Shown here: positions 8,227 to 14,814 of the stretch, one piece after another
Position numbering within the stretch: position 1 is the stretch's first letter
Layout of the letters: each line of letters starts with the position of its first letter
From: F23-B02 sp963625655
GTDB lineage: Bacteria; Bacillota; Clostridia; Oscillospirales; Oscillospiraceae
Assembly: GCA_963625655.1 (NCBI GenBank)
Contig: CAVFTS010000022.1
Location: forward strand, 1 to 30,750
Direction: 5' to 3'
Length of the DNA stretch: 30,750 nt
Position numbers and translations under genes: made by a program
Notes under the pieces: model-generated
What the model was told of the DNA's origin: nothing
Database searches by the model: none
Seen by the model: only the letters and a program-made list of their open reading frames with translations

Positions 8227-9929
8227 CACTTGACCTCCGTGAGCCGTGTGCCGTTTAGGCTGTACCGTCTGTCGCACACCTCCGCCGCTGCGGCTCTGTG
8301 CGTCACGATGATAAGCGTTCGGTTTCTCTTATCGTTTTTGATGTTCGCAAGCAGTCTGCGTTCCGTTTCCTCGTCAAGAGCGCTTGTCGCCTCGTCCAAA
8401 AGCAGCACCGGAGCGTCCGAAAGCAAGGCTCTTGCTATCGCAATGCGCTGCGCCTGACCCTCGGAGAAGCCGCCGCCGTGCTCGCCCGTGCTGCCGTATA
8501 TGCCGTCCGGCAGCTTCGACACGAAGTCATAGGCACAGGCAAGGCGCAGAGCTTCCTTTATCATTTCGTCGTCGGCATCGGGACGCACCATGCGCATATT
8601 GTCGGCGATCGTGCCCGCAAGTATCGTGTTGCCCTGCGGCACATAGGCAAAGGCGCTCCTCGTTGCGGCGGAAAGCCTTGCTTCCTCCTCGTCCGTAATA
8701 ATGACGGCTTCGCCCTCCGCAGGCTTTATAAGCCCCAAAATGAGACGTATCATCGTCGTCTTGCCCTCGCCGGAGGGGCCGACCAGCGCAACACTTTCGC
8801 CCTGAGAAGCGGCAAAGCACACGTCTTTAAGCACCGTATCGCCGCCGGAGTAGGCAAAGGAAACGTTCCTCAGCTCAACACCGCAGCTGTCGGGCATCGG
8901 CATAAGCTCCCGTGCGCCCTCCTCCTCGGAAAGCTCCGTCACCGCCATGATTCTTCCGGCGGAGGTCGTCACCGAGACGGCAGACGGCACAAGCCCGATA
9001 AGCGTCGTAAACGACGATCGCAGCATATTGGTGAGCTGCAAAAACATGGTCATCGTGCCAAAGGATATGAAGCCCGTCCACAGTCTGTACACGCCCCAGC
9101 CGAAGCAGCCGACGGATATGCACAGTCCGAGTATCGACATCAGCATCCCCGTCAGGACGGAGAAGCCGTTGTACTCCAAAAGCGCCTTGCGATAGGTCTC
9201 CTGCATCGCAAGCATCCTGTCACGGAAGCCGTCCATCACGCCGAATGACTTGATCGTCGAAAGATTGCGGAAGGAGTCCTCGTGAAATGACATGACCTGA
9301 CTGCCGATGTCCTTCATCTTTCGGCTGTACTCCCTCATGCGCACGACGAGCATCCTCGAACACAGCACCGTCACGGGAACGCCGATGAGCGCAATGAGCG
9401 CCATGACCTTGTCGTAAAGCAAAATGATGATGAGCGAGCCTATAAACTGCACCCCGCCCGAAACCAGTCCGGGAAGGAGGCTCGTCACGCCGGAGGCGAC
9501 GGTGTTCACGTCGCCGTTTAAGCGGTTAATGAGGTCGCCGCTGCGGAACTTCTCCAGCGACTCCCAGTCGGAGCGGAGCATACGGTCATAGACCTCCGCC
9601 TGTATGCCGTTTTGCACACGGATGTTGATGACGGCCGCAATGCGTGACGCAGCGGCGTTCATAAGCACGCTGCCGAGCATAAGTCCGAGCATGAGCGCAG
9701 CTGCGGCGACTATGCCGCCCGTGTCGAAGCCGGTCACGACATCGATGAGCTTTTTCATCGCAACGCTCGACAGAAGCGACATTGCGGTGCCGACTACGCC
9801 CAAAAGGATATGTATAAGCACGGCAAAGCGGTAGCGCCGAAAATATTTCAGCATCCACCTTATCTCGTGCAGCATCTCCTTAAAGTAGCCCTCTTTTATT
9901 TTAGTTTTCAGCTTTCCTGAAAATCCCAT
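8226..9929 (-). CDS. ABC exporter (fused permease and ATPase half-transporter)
   Basis: The 567-residue product has about six membrane helices in residues 35-330 and a C-terminal nucleotide-binding domain. Walker A is GPSGEGKTT (384-392), Walker B is LLLDEATSALD and the H-loop is VTHR. The signature motif reads FSEGQAQR instead of LSGGQ, a mild variant seen in functional exporters. The architecture is that of lipid, peptide or polysaccharide-linked exporters working as homodimers. There is no N-terminal peptidase domain, which fits with the separate protease encoded next. GGAG lies 9 nt before the ATG. It is the first gene of the operon, 43 bp after the predicted -10 box. The substrate cannot be predicted from sequence. 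Confidence 0.9.
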   Translation of the reverse strand: MGFSGKLKTKIKEGYFKEMLHEIRWMLKYFRRYRFAVLIHILLGVVGTAMSLLSSVAMKKLIDVVTGFDTGGIVAAAALMLGLMLGSVLMNAAASRIAAVINIRVQNGIQAEVYDRMLRSDWESLEKFRSGDLINRLNGDVNTVASGVTSLLPGLVSGGVQFIGSLIIILLYDKVMALIALIGVPVTVLCSRMLVVRMREYSRKMKDIGSQVMSFHEDSFRNLSTIKSFGVMDGFRDRMLAMQETYRKALLEYNGFSVLTGMLMSILGLCISVGCFGWGVYRLWTGFISFGTMTMFLQLTNMLRSSFTTLIGLVPSAVSVTTSAGRIMAVTELSEEEGARELMPMPDSCGVELRNVSFAYSGGDTVLKDVCFAASQGESVALVGPSGEGKTTMIRLILGLIKPAEGEAVIITDEEEARLSAATRSAFAYVPQGNTILAGTIADNMRMVRPDADDEMIKEALRLACAYDFVSKLPDGIYGSTGEHGGGFSEGQAQRIAIARALLSDAPVLLLDEATSALDEETERRLLANIKNDKRNRTLIIVTHRAAAAEVCDRRYSLNGTRLTEVK

Positions 9930-9971
9930 CAGTAGCCGCTCCGTTCACGGTTTTTCCCATTGTATCAAATT

Positions 9972-9999
9972 ATTTTATCATATTCTGATTATTTATCAA
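9972..9999 (-). promoter_or_regulatory. Predicted sigma-A promoter of the left polysaccharide operon
   Basis: On the minus strand, TTGATA (9999-9994) and TAAAAT (9977-9972) are separated by 16 bp in AT-rich DNA, between the terminators of the upstream permease gene and the ABC exporter start at 9929. The rest of the gap holds no ORF. Confidence 0.55.
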
Positions 10000-10043
10000 T
10001 AGATATTTGTACTATATATAACTTTAATTTTGTCCGATGGCGG

Positions 10044-10077
10044 AAAAAATTTGCAGCATTTTGACAAATGCTGCAAA
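10044..10077 (-). terminator. Second (tandem) terminator behind the purine permease
   Basis: A 12-bp perfect stem (arms 10050-10061 and 10066-10077, loop 10062-10065) is followed on the minus strand by a run of T. It lies behind a first terminator and just before the exporter promoter, and would shield the polysaccharide operon from read-through. Confidence 0.75.
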
Positions 10078-10099
10078 GACCTCGTTTTTTAATTAAAGG

Positions 10100-10135
10100 T
10101 ATCAAAAAAGCCGAAGGCGGAGCCTTCGGCTTTTT
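10100..10135 (-). terminator. Rho-independent terminator of the purine permease gene
   Basis: A 14-bp perfect stem (10105-10118 and 10122-10135) with a 3-nt loop includes an A/T tract in both directions, so it can act on either strand. It lies 45 bp after the permease stop codon. Confidence 0.85.
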
Positions 10136-10179
10136 CAACAATCCCTTATCCGAAAATCGGATAATTTTGTGAATATTTA

Positions 10180-11592
10180 TTAGTGGGTGAGGAAGAACAT
10201 TGCAGTGAAGAGCAGTGCGATGACCCAGGTACCGACGTTTATTTCCTTGATCTTGCCGGTGAATATCTTGATGGCAATGTAGGCGATAAGGCCGAAAGCG
10301 ATGCCGTAGGAAATGTTGTAGGTAAAGGGCATCATGGTCATGGTGAGAAATGCGGGAAGTGCGATTGCGGGATCTGCCCAATCGATGTCCTTGACACAGC
10401 CGATCATGAGAATGCCGACGTAGATGAGCGCCGCTGCGTATGCGCAGGAGGGAATAAGAGAAACAATGGGAGAAAGGAACATTGCCACGAGGAAGAGTCC
10501 CGCGGTGACTACGGAAGCAAGTCCGGTGCGGCCGCCGGCTGCAACGCCGGAGGAAGACTCGACGAAGGTGGTGACGGTGGAGGTACCGCAGGCGGCGCCG
10601 ACGCAGGTTGCAATGGCGTCTGCGAGCATTGCCTCGTTCATGTTGGGAACCTCGTCCTCGCCCTTGGCGTTCTTTATGAGGAGGCCGCCGCCGCGGCATG
10701 CGCCGTAGAGGGTGCCCATGGTATCGAACATGTCGACCATGCAGAATGCAAGTGCGGTGGTGATGAAGGTAATGACAAGACCGCTCGTGGTGTGACCCTC
10801 GACGGCAAGGTATGCGCTGAAGTCAAAGCCCTCGGTAAAGACCTTGCCGAAAGCGCCGTTTGCAAAGTCCTTGAATGCCTTGAGGGGGTTCATGCTGGAG
10901 CCTTCAAAGAAGCCTTTGTAGAAGTCGGGGATGGTAAAGCCGAGTGCGAAGTAGACGATCGCACCGCCGAGGATGCTGATAAGTATTGCGCCCTTAACGT
11001 TTTTCTTGTTCAGAACGGCAATGCAGATAACGGTGGCGACGGTCACGAGCATGGGCATGATGGTTGCCCAGGTAGCCGAGCCGAGAAGGTTAAAGGAAGC
11101 AAGAGTGACGCCGGTGGAGGCATCCTTTGCGACAATGCCTGCATCCTGGAAGCCGAGGAATGCGATGAACAGGCCGATGCCTGCGGGGATCGCAACCTTG
11201 ACCGCTGCGGGGATGGCGTCGAAAATGAGCTTACGGAGACCGGAGACGGTCAGGAGAACGAAGATAAGACCGTCAGCCAGAACAAACAGGAGTGCGTTCG
11301 AGTAGGTGAAGCCGAGGCCGAAGCACACGGTGTACACGAAGAATGCGTTCAGACCCATGCCGGACGCCTGAGCCAGAGGCAGGTTTGCCATGAGACCGAT
11401 GAGGAGAGTGCCGATGACTGCGCTGATAGCCGTGGCGACGTAGATCGCATTGTAGGACACGCCGGGGATATTCGCAAACATTCCGGGGTTTACCATGAGG
11501 ATGTAGGCCATTGCCATAAATGTGGTAATGCCTGCAACCACCTCAGTGCGGACGGTGGTTCCGCGCTGAGAAAGCTTAAACATTTTCTCCAT
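10180..11592 (-). CDS. NCS2-family (AzgA/PbuG-type) purine permease
   Basis: This 470-residue, multi-helix permease belongs to the AzgA-like branch of NCS2, which imports hypoxanthine, guanine or adenine by proton symport. Supporting motifs are the N-terminal TEVVAGITTFMAMAYI, the MGLNAFF segment, MVDMFDTMGTL in the central domain and SSSGVAAGGRTGLAS. Start 11592 is chosen since GGAG lies 7 nt upstream; the ATG at 11628 has no good site. It has its own promoter and tandem terminators. A LysR regulator is encoded just upstream on the same strand and may control it, which is inference from position. The specific base cannot be assigned from sequence. Confidence 0.92.
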   Translation of the reverse strand: MEKMFKLSQRGTTVRTEVVAGITTFMAMAYILMVNPGMFANIPGVSYNAIYVATAISAVIGTLLIGLMANLPLAQASGMGLNAFFVYTVCFGLGFTYSNALLFVLADGLIFVLLTVSGLRKLIFDAIPAAVKVAIPAGIGLFIAFLGFQDAGIVAKDASTGVTLASFNLLGSATWATIMPMLVTVATVICIAVLNKKNVKGAILISILGGAIVYFALGFTIPDFYKGFFEGSSMNPLKAFKDFANGAFGKVFTEGFDFSAYLAVEGHTTSGLVITFITTALAFCMVDMFDTMGTLYGACRGGGLLIKNAKGEDEVPNMNEAMLADAIATCVGAACGTSTVTTFVESSSGVAAGGRTGLASVVTAGLFLVAMFLSPIVSLIPSCAYAAALIYVGILMIGCVKDIDWADPAIALPAFLTMTMMPFTYNISYGIAFGLIAYIAIKIFTGKIKEINVGTWVIALLFTAMFFLTH

Positions 11593-11634
11593 TTTCTTGC
11601 TCCTTTTTCTCTTATATTCTTTTTTCAAAAAACC

Positions 11635-11677
11635 AAAAAAAGCTCTCCGTGCCTTTTCACAATGCCTAAGAGCTTTT
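11635..11677 (-). promoter_or_regulatory. Terminator-like hairpin in the purine permease leader
   Basis: Inverted arms at 11638-11646 and 11669-11677 (9 bp) enclose 22 nt, and seven T follow on the minus strand. The structure lies between the predicted promoter and the ribosome site, so it could attenuate transcription. It begins only a few nucleotides after the predicted transcription start, leaving no room for an upstream aptamer, and no purine riboswitch consensus was seen. Confidence 0.5.
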
Positions 11678-11688
11678 CTTACTTTGCA

Positions 11689-11717
11689 ACTTTAACACAG
11701 GATCATACGCCTGTCAA
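11689..11717 (-). promoter_or_regulatory. Predicted sigma-A promoter of the purine permease gene
   Basis: On the minus strand, a consensus TTGACA (11717-11712) and TAAAGT (11694-11689) are separated by exactly 17 bp. They lie in the gap between the LysR gene and the permease. Confidence 0.7.
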
Positions 11718-11783
11718 CGCCGTGGAGGCAAGTTTGTATAACTGCATAAAAAGTCATTTTTCATCGAATAATTTTTGTCGTTT

Positions 11784-12659
11784 TTATGCTTTAAGCTGAC
11801 GCACCGCATACTGCACGAACTTGCGCACCGCAGGTGATGCGTGCTCAATGGAGTGCAGCGCTATGCCGAGCGTTATTGACTGTGCGGGTTCCACCGGTAT
11901 CTTCACTATATCAAAATTCATTCCCTCCAAAATGAGCGAATTCGTTATGCTCACGCCCATGCCCTCGGCAATCATCGCATACGCCGAAAAGCTTTCAATG
12001 GTCGAAAACTCGATGTGCGGCTCGATGCCGTACTTGCCGAGCATAACCATAACGTCGTCGTCCCAGCCCATTGCGGGCATGATAAAATGCTCGTATCTGC
12101 ACCGCTCAAGAGGGTAGCTGTCCTTATCCGCATACTCGTGATTCAAGGGCAGCACCGCCACCATCGGGTCCTCCGCAAGCGGTATCCAGCGATACTCGCT
12201 CTTGACGTCGGCACCGTCGCTCAAAAAGCCTATGTCGGCACGACCCTCCGCAAGCCAGCCTTTGACCTCCTGACGCACGCCCTCAAGCAGCTTTATTCTT
12301 ATATTGGGGTAGTCACGGCGAAAGTCAGCTATGACTTTCGGCAGCCAGTGTGTCGCAATGGAGGAATATGCCGCAATGGTGATTGAGCCGATGTCGAGTC
12401 CCTTGACCTCGGCGGCAAGCTGATATATGCGGCGCTCCTGCCTTATATAGGCGCTCACGGCGGGCAGCAGCGACTCGCCCTCCGGCGTGAGCGAAACGCC
12501 CTTTTTGCTTCTTTTTAAAAGAGGAAAGCCGAACTCCTCCTCAAGTGCCGTGACGAGCTGGCTCACGCCCGATGGGGTATAGTTAAGCTCCTCTGCCGCC
12601 TTTGAGAGACTTCCGCTCGCAACCGCAGCCAAAAACGCCTTGCATCTCGCACTTTCCAT
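11784..12659 (-). CDS. LysR-family transcriptional regulator
   Basis: This 291-residue LysR-type regulator has an N-terminal winged helix-turn-helix (about 1-60, with LSKAAEELNYTPSGVSQLV) and a periplasmic-binding-like effector domain from about 90 (IGSITIAAYSSIATHWLPKV onward). AAGGAG lies 8 nt before the ATG. Its 3' end is 192 bp before the purine permease start on the same strand. On the other side it is divergent from the disrupted small membrane-protein gene, so the 142-bp gap may hold shared control elements, including a 17-bp palindrome next to its start. The effector is unknown; the N-terminus lacks the usual extra residues but the recognition helix is complete. Confidence 0.9.
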   Translation of the reverse strand: MESARCKAFLAAVASGSLSKAAEELNYTPSGVSQLVTALEEEFGFPLLKRSKKGVSLTPEGESLLPAVSAYIRQERRIYQLAAEVKGLDIGSITIAAYSSIATHWLPKVIADFRRDYPNIRIKLLEGVRQEVKGWLAEGRADIGFLSDGADVKSEYRWIPLAEDPMVAVLPLNHEYADKDSYPLERCRYEHFIMPAMGWDDDVMVMLGKYGIEPHIEFSTIESFSAYAMIAEGMGVSITNSLILEGMNFDIVKIPVEPAQSITLGIALHSIEHASPAVRKFVQYAVRQLKA

Positions 12660-12672
12660 GTCGCCCTCTCCT

Positions 12673-12689
12673 TTTAAGTTTTACTTAAA
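12673..12689. promoter_or_regulatory. Palindrome, candidate operator of the LysR gene
   Basis: TTTAAGT and ACTTAAA (7-bp perfect arms, 3-bp spacer) lie 13 bp upstream of the LysR ATG. Position and symmetry suit autoregulation, but it does not show a clear T-N11-A box and lies in AT-rich DNA. Confidence 0.3.
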
Positions 12690-12710
12690 TGTGTTTTGAA
12701 GTTCTCAAGC

Positions 12711-12739
12711 TTTACTTTATAGTAGCACTCCTTTATACT
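12711..12739 (+). promoter_or_regulatory. Predicted promoter of the disrupted small membrane-protein gene
   Basis: TTTACT (12711-12716) and TATACT (12734-12739) are spaced by 17 bp. An overlapping alternative is TTGAAG (12696-12701) with TATAGT (12718-12723) at 16 bp. Either would drive the ORF that begins at 12802. Confidence 0.45.
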
Positions 12740-12801
12740 GAAGTCAATCCGGAGATACAAACAGAATTCACAGAAGAACTTTACATCAGGAGATAAAAAC
12801 C

Positions 12802-13261
12802 ATGAAAAAGCTTTCCGGCACTGCTAAGCTGACGAGAGCTGAACTCCTGTCGGTTTTGACGGGCGGATTTTCGCCCGTGCTGCGTTAAATCCCTTGACAA
12901 TACGTCAAGTATTCCCTGCGGGCTTTGCCTTGCCCGGACAAAAATCCGCTCCGGCAAAACTGCAAAGCACCTGTCGGCAGTGCTTTTCGAGGAATTTTCG
13001 GCTTTCTTTGATGAAGATGGGCTGACGCCCATCAAAGCAAAAAAGTCGGAAATAACCGAAAGGGCACGTCGACAGGCGGCAGGGGTTCGGCTCCCGTCAG
13101 CTTATGCCATTATCGCCATCATTTCCATCGTACTCATAGTTGCCTTTACCTACCTTTGGGCAACCATGACCGGAATCGTTTCCAACATATTCGCCGGTGC
13201 AATGGTGGCATCCGCCGCAGCTTTCATCGTAAGTCTGAATAAGTGCGTGCATTTTGCCTAA
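12802..13261 (+). pseudogene. Small membrane-protein gene interrupted by a 116-bp insertion
   Basis: The ATG at 12802 has AGGAGA 8 nt upstream and opens a frame that stops after 28 codons at 12888. The remainder of the gene is open in another frame, from 12860 to the stop at 13261, and contains hydrophobic segments (AYAIIAIISIVLIVAFTYLW and a second one after it). An 8-bp sequence, CCTGTCGG, occurs at 12846-12853 and again at 12970-12977. Removing one copy plus the DNA between them (124 bp) joins the two parts exactly in frame, giving a 111-residue protein with a charged N-terminal half (ELLSAVLFEEFSAFFDEDG at the join) and two membrane helices near the C-terminus. The downstream part could be read only from a GTG at 12980 that has no ribosome site. 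The family is not recognised. A terminator follows at 13303. Restoration of frame is directly seen; that an insertion caused the break is inference. Confidence 0.65.
12846..12977. mobile_element. MITE-like insertion with 8-bp direct repeats
   Basis: A 116-bp segment (12854-12969) is bordered by direct repeats CCTGTCGG. Its left part (TTTTGACGGG then CGGATTTT) and the reverse complement of its right part (TTTTGCCGGA then GCGGATTTTT) are near-matching terminal inverted repeats of about 25 bp, the right one lying 10 bp inside the direct repeat. The centre has a CTTGAC/GTCAAG palindrome (12893-12909). It encodes nothing. The features fit a small non-autonomous element; the family and its transposase are not identifiable here. 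Confidence 0.55.
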
Positions 13262-13302
13262 AATCGCTTCCGATCTTTCAATTTTCCCATACTCTCTCCC
13301 CA

Positions 13303-13336
13303 AAACAGGGTGCAGCGAAAAGCCGCACCCTGTTTT
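13303..13336 (+). terminator. Terminator after the disrupted gene (first of two identical copies)
   Basis: An 11-bp stem (AAACAGGGTGC with GCACCCTGTTT), a loop with an inner GC-gaaaa-GC pair and a T-tract end the transcript of the disrupted gene. The same 34 bp recur at 13559-13592. Confidence 0.85.
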
Positions 13337-13384
13337 TATGTTTTAAAAAACCTGTAAAACAGAAAGTCAAAAGCAGAGACTTGG

Positions 13385-13592
13385 GCGCAGCAGGGGAGTT
13401 TGAGGGGACAAGGTCCCGCTCAAATTGGATTATAGCCATCAAAAACGTCTGATTCTTCAGACTTTTTGACGAGCGTAGCGAGATTTTTTGTGAAACAATT
13501 TTTCACAAAAAATGTGGCGTCTGTTTCAGCCTGCAAAAAGCAGTGCTTTTTGCGGCTGAAACAGGGTGCAGCGAAAAGCCGCACCCTGTTTT
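13385..13592 (+). repeat. Multi-hairpin intergenic repeat, copy A
   Basis: This non-coding stretch of about 200 bp has ordered stem-loops: TTTGAG/CTCAAA near 13399-13424, GTCTGA/TCAGAC (13447-13462), a 13-bp perfect stem (13483-13495 with 13501-13513), a 20-bp stem with one bulge (13521-13541 with 13545-13564) and a terminator (13559-13592). Single-stranded linkers such as TTGGATTATAGCCATC and GACGAGCGTAGCGAG recur, inverted, in copy B at the window end. No ORF with a ribosome site is present in 13262-13655. Confidence 0.7.
13559..13592 (+). terminator. Terminator closing repeat copy A (second identical copy)
   Basis: The 34 bp are identical to the terminator at 13303-13336. The left arm shares 6 nt (13559-13564) with the end of the preceding long hairpin, so both cannot form completely at once. 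It lies directly upstream of the permease promoter. Confidence 0.8.
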
Positions 13593-13601
13593 ATATTATC
13601 G

Positions 13602-13630
13602 TTGTCAAAAGCGGGGCGTCATGGTAGAAT
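13602..13630 (+). promoter_or_regulatory. Promoter of the amino-acid permease operon
   Basis: TTGTCA (13602-13607) and TAGAAT (13625-13630) are separated by 17 bp. The -10 box overlaps an in-frame ATG at 13629, which rules that codon out as a start if the promoter is used and supports the TTG start at 13656. Confidence 0.7.
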
Positions 13631-13655
13631 GAGAAAAAACGAAAGGGTGATTTTT

Positions 13656-14813
13656 TTGTCACAGATGCAGGGTGAATCCAAGCTCAGCTTCCTCGAAGCC
13701 ACGGGCATAATCGTCGGTCACGGCGTCGGCGCAGGCATACTCTCCGTTCCGTATCTTGCCTCGCACAACAGCTTCAGGGATACCGTGCTTATACTGATAT
13801 TCGCATACCTCGTCGCTCTCGTGCTGCACCTTATCATTGCGGAGCTTAGCTACAACAACAACGGTGCGCAGTTTGTCAAGTGCTTTGATTCGGAGCTTTT
13901 CGCCGGAAAGATCAAAACCGTCCTGACATGGACGGCTTTTATTCTCCTCGGCGTGTCCGTCATTGTCAACGTCAGTGCCTTCCTTACGGGCGCCGCCGCC
14001 GTTTTCGCACAGTGGTTCGCTCTGCCCGACATCGTCGGCATGCTGATATTCTACGTTTTGGGCGCAGGCGTGGTGTTCGTCGGCATGAAGCTTGTCGGCA
14101 TCTGTGAAAAATACGCCGTCATCGCAATGGTCATCGTCATGGGCGTCATTTTTGTCGCAACGCTCGTGCGTGGCGGGGAGGCTCTGCCCACGGGCTGGAG
14201 AGGCTTCAACAACGCACTGGCACTGTTCGGTATGATAAGCTTTTCGCTCTCCGCCGTCATGAGTACTCCGCAGGTCGTAAAGGGTCTCGGCGGCGACAAA
14301 AAGCGCATCAGATCGTCCATTGCTCTCGGTCTTGCCGTAAACGCTTCGCTCATATTTCTCATCACTCTGACAACGCTTCTCGGCACCGGCGGCGACGTGA
14401 GCGAGGAGGGTGCCTTCGTCGATCTCGCACGGCGCTTCGGCGGCTGGGTCGCAGTCGTGGGCTATGTGTTCACCCTTTTGGCGCTTGCGACCTCCTTCTG
14501 GGCAAACACCCTCAATCTGCGTGACATCGTGAGCGAGCAGACCGGTTGGGGGCGCCGTCTGAGCTGGCTTGTCGCCTCCCTGCCCTGTCTCGTCCTTGCC
14601 ATGCTCGGACTTGACAGCTTCGTCGGCTTTACCCGCTTTGCAAGCATCATTCAGGTCGTCACGGGAATCGGCATAATCGTCGCATACAACTGTTCCCGCC
14701 GCAGAGTCGGCGAGTCGCCCGTCTGCGGTATCTTCGGCTCGCTGCCGTTTCAGATCCTCGTCGTCGCATTTACGCTGCTTGCAAGCGTCGGCGCAGTTAT
14801 GAAGGTAGGCTGA
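13656..14813 (+). CDS. Amino-acid permease (AAAP/HAAAP-like)
   Basis: This is an integral membrane transporter of 385 residues with about 11 helices. The N-terminus, with ATGIIVGHGVGAGILSVPYL, matches the first helix of the amino acid/auxin permease and aromatic amino-acid permease families, in which an unwound GxGxGIL segment binds the amino group. The TTG start at 13656 is chosen because AGGG lies 8 nt upstream, and because the earlier ATG at 13629 overlaps the -10 box; an ATG at 13665 is also possible but is 17 nt from the ribosome site. The stop is 1 bp before the hydrolase ATG, so the two are co-transcribed. Substrate is probably an aromatic or other neutral amino acid, but this is a family-level guess. 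Confidence 0.85.
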   Translation: MSQMQGESKLSFLEATGIIVGHGVGAGILSVPYLASHNSFRDTVLILIFAYLVALVLHLIIAELSYNNNGAQFVKCFDSELFAGKIKTVLTWTAFILLGVSVIVNVSAFLTGAAAVFAQWFALPDIVGMLIFYVLGAGVVFVGMKLVGICEKYAVIAMVIVMGVIFVATLVRGGEALPTGWRGFNNALALFGMISFSLSAVMSTPQVVKGLGGDKKRIRSSIALGLAVNASLIFLITLTTLLGTGGDVSEEGAFVDLARRFGGWVAVVGYVFTLLALATSFWANTLNLRDIVSEQTGWGRRLSWLVASLPCLVLAMLGLDSFVGFTRFASIIQVVTGIGIIVAYNCSRRRVGESPVCGIFGSLPFQILVVAFTLLASVGAVMKVG

Positions 14814-14814
14814 G

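Noticed and set aside
11593..11784. Purine riboswitch upstream of the permease
   Set aside because: The conserved core of the purine aptamer was not found, and the space between the predicted start and the terminator is too short.
11744..11789. AT-rich inverted repeat (GCATAAAAA/TTTTTATGC) at the LysR stop codon, considered as a terminator
   Set aside because: The stem is weak, the loop is long and no T tract follows it on the minus strand.
10183..11799. 538-codon plus-strand frame opposite the purine permease
   Set aside because: Its composition (Gly, Asp, Cys, His rich) is the usual complement of a membrane transporter gene; the permease on the minus strand has clear motifs and a ribosome site.
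12802..12888. 28-residue ORF read as a possible bacteriocin-like leader peptide (contains a Gly-Gly)
   Set aside because: The Gly-Gly lies inside the inserted segment and the downstream frame is restored by removing that segment, so a broken gene explains it better.
12781..13035. Minus-strand ORF of 84 codons across the insertion
   Set aside because: It spans the inserted segment and the disrupted gene, has no ribosome site and no recognisable domain.
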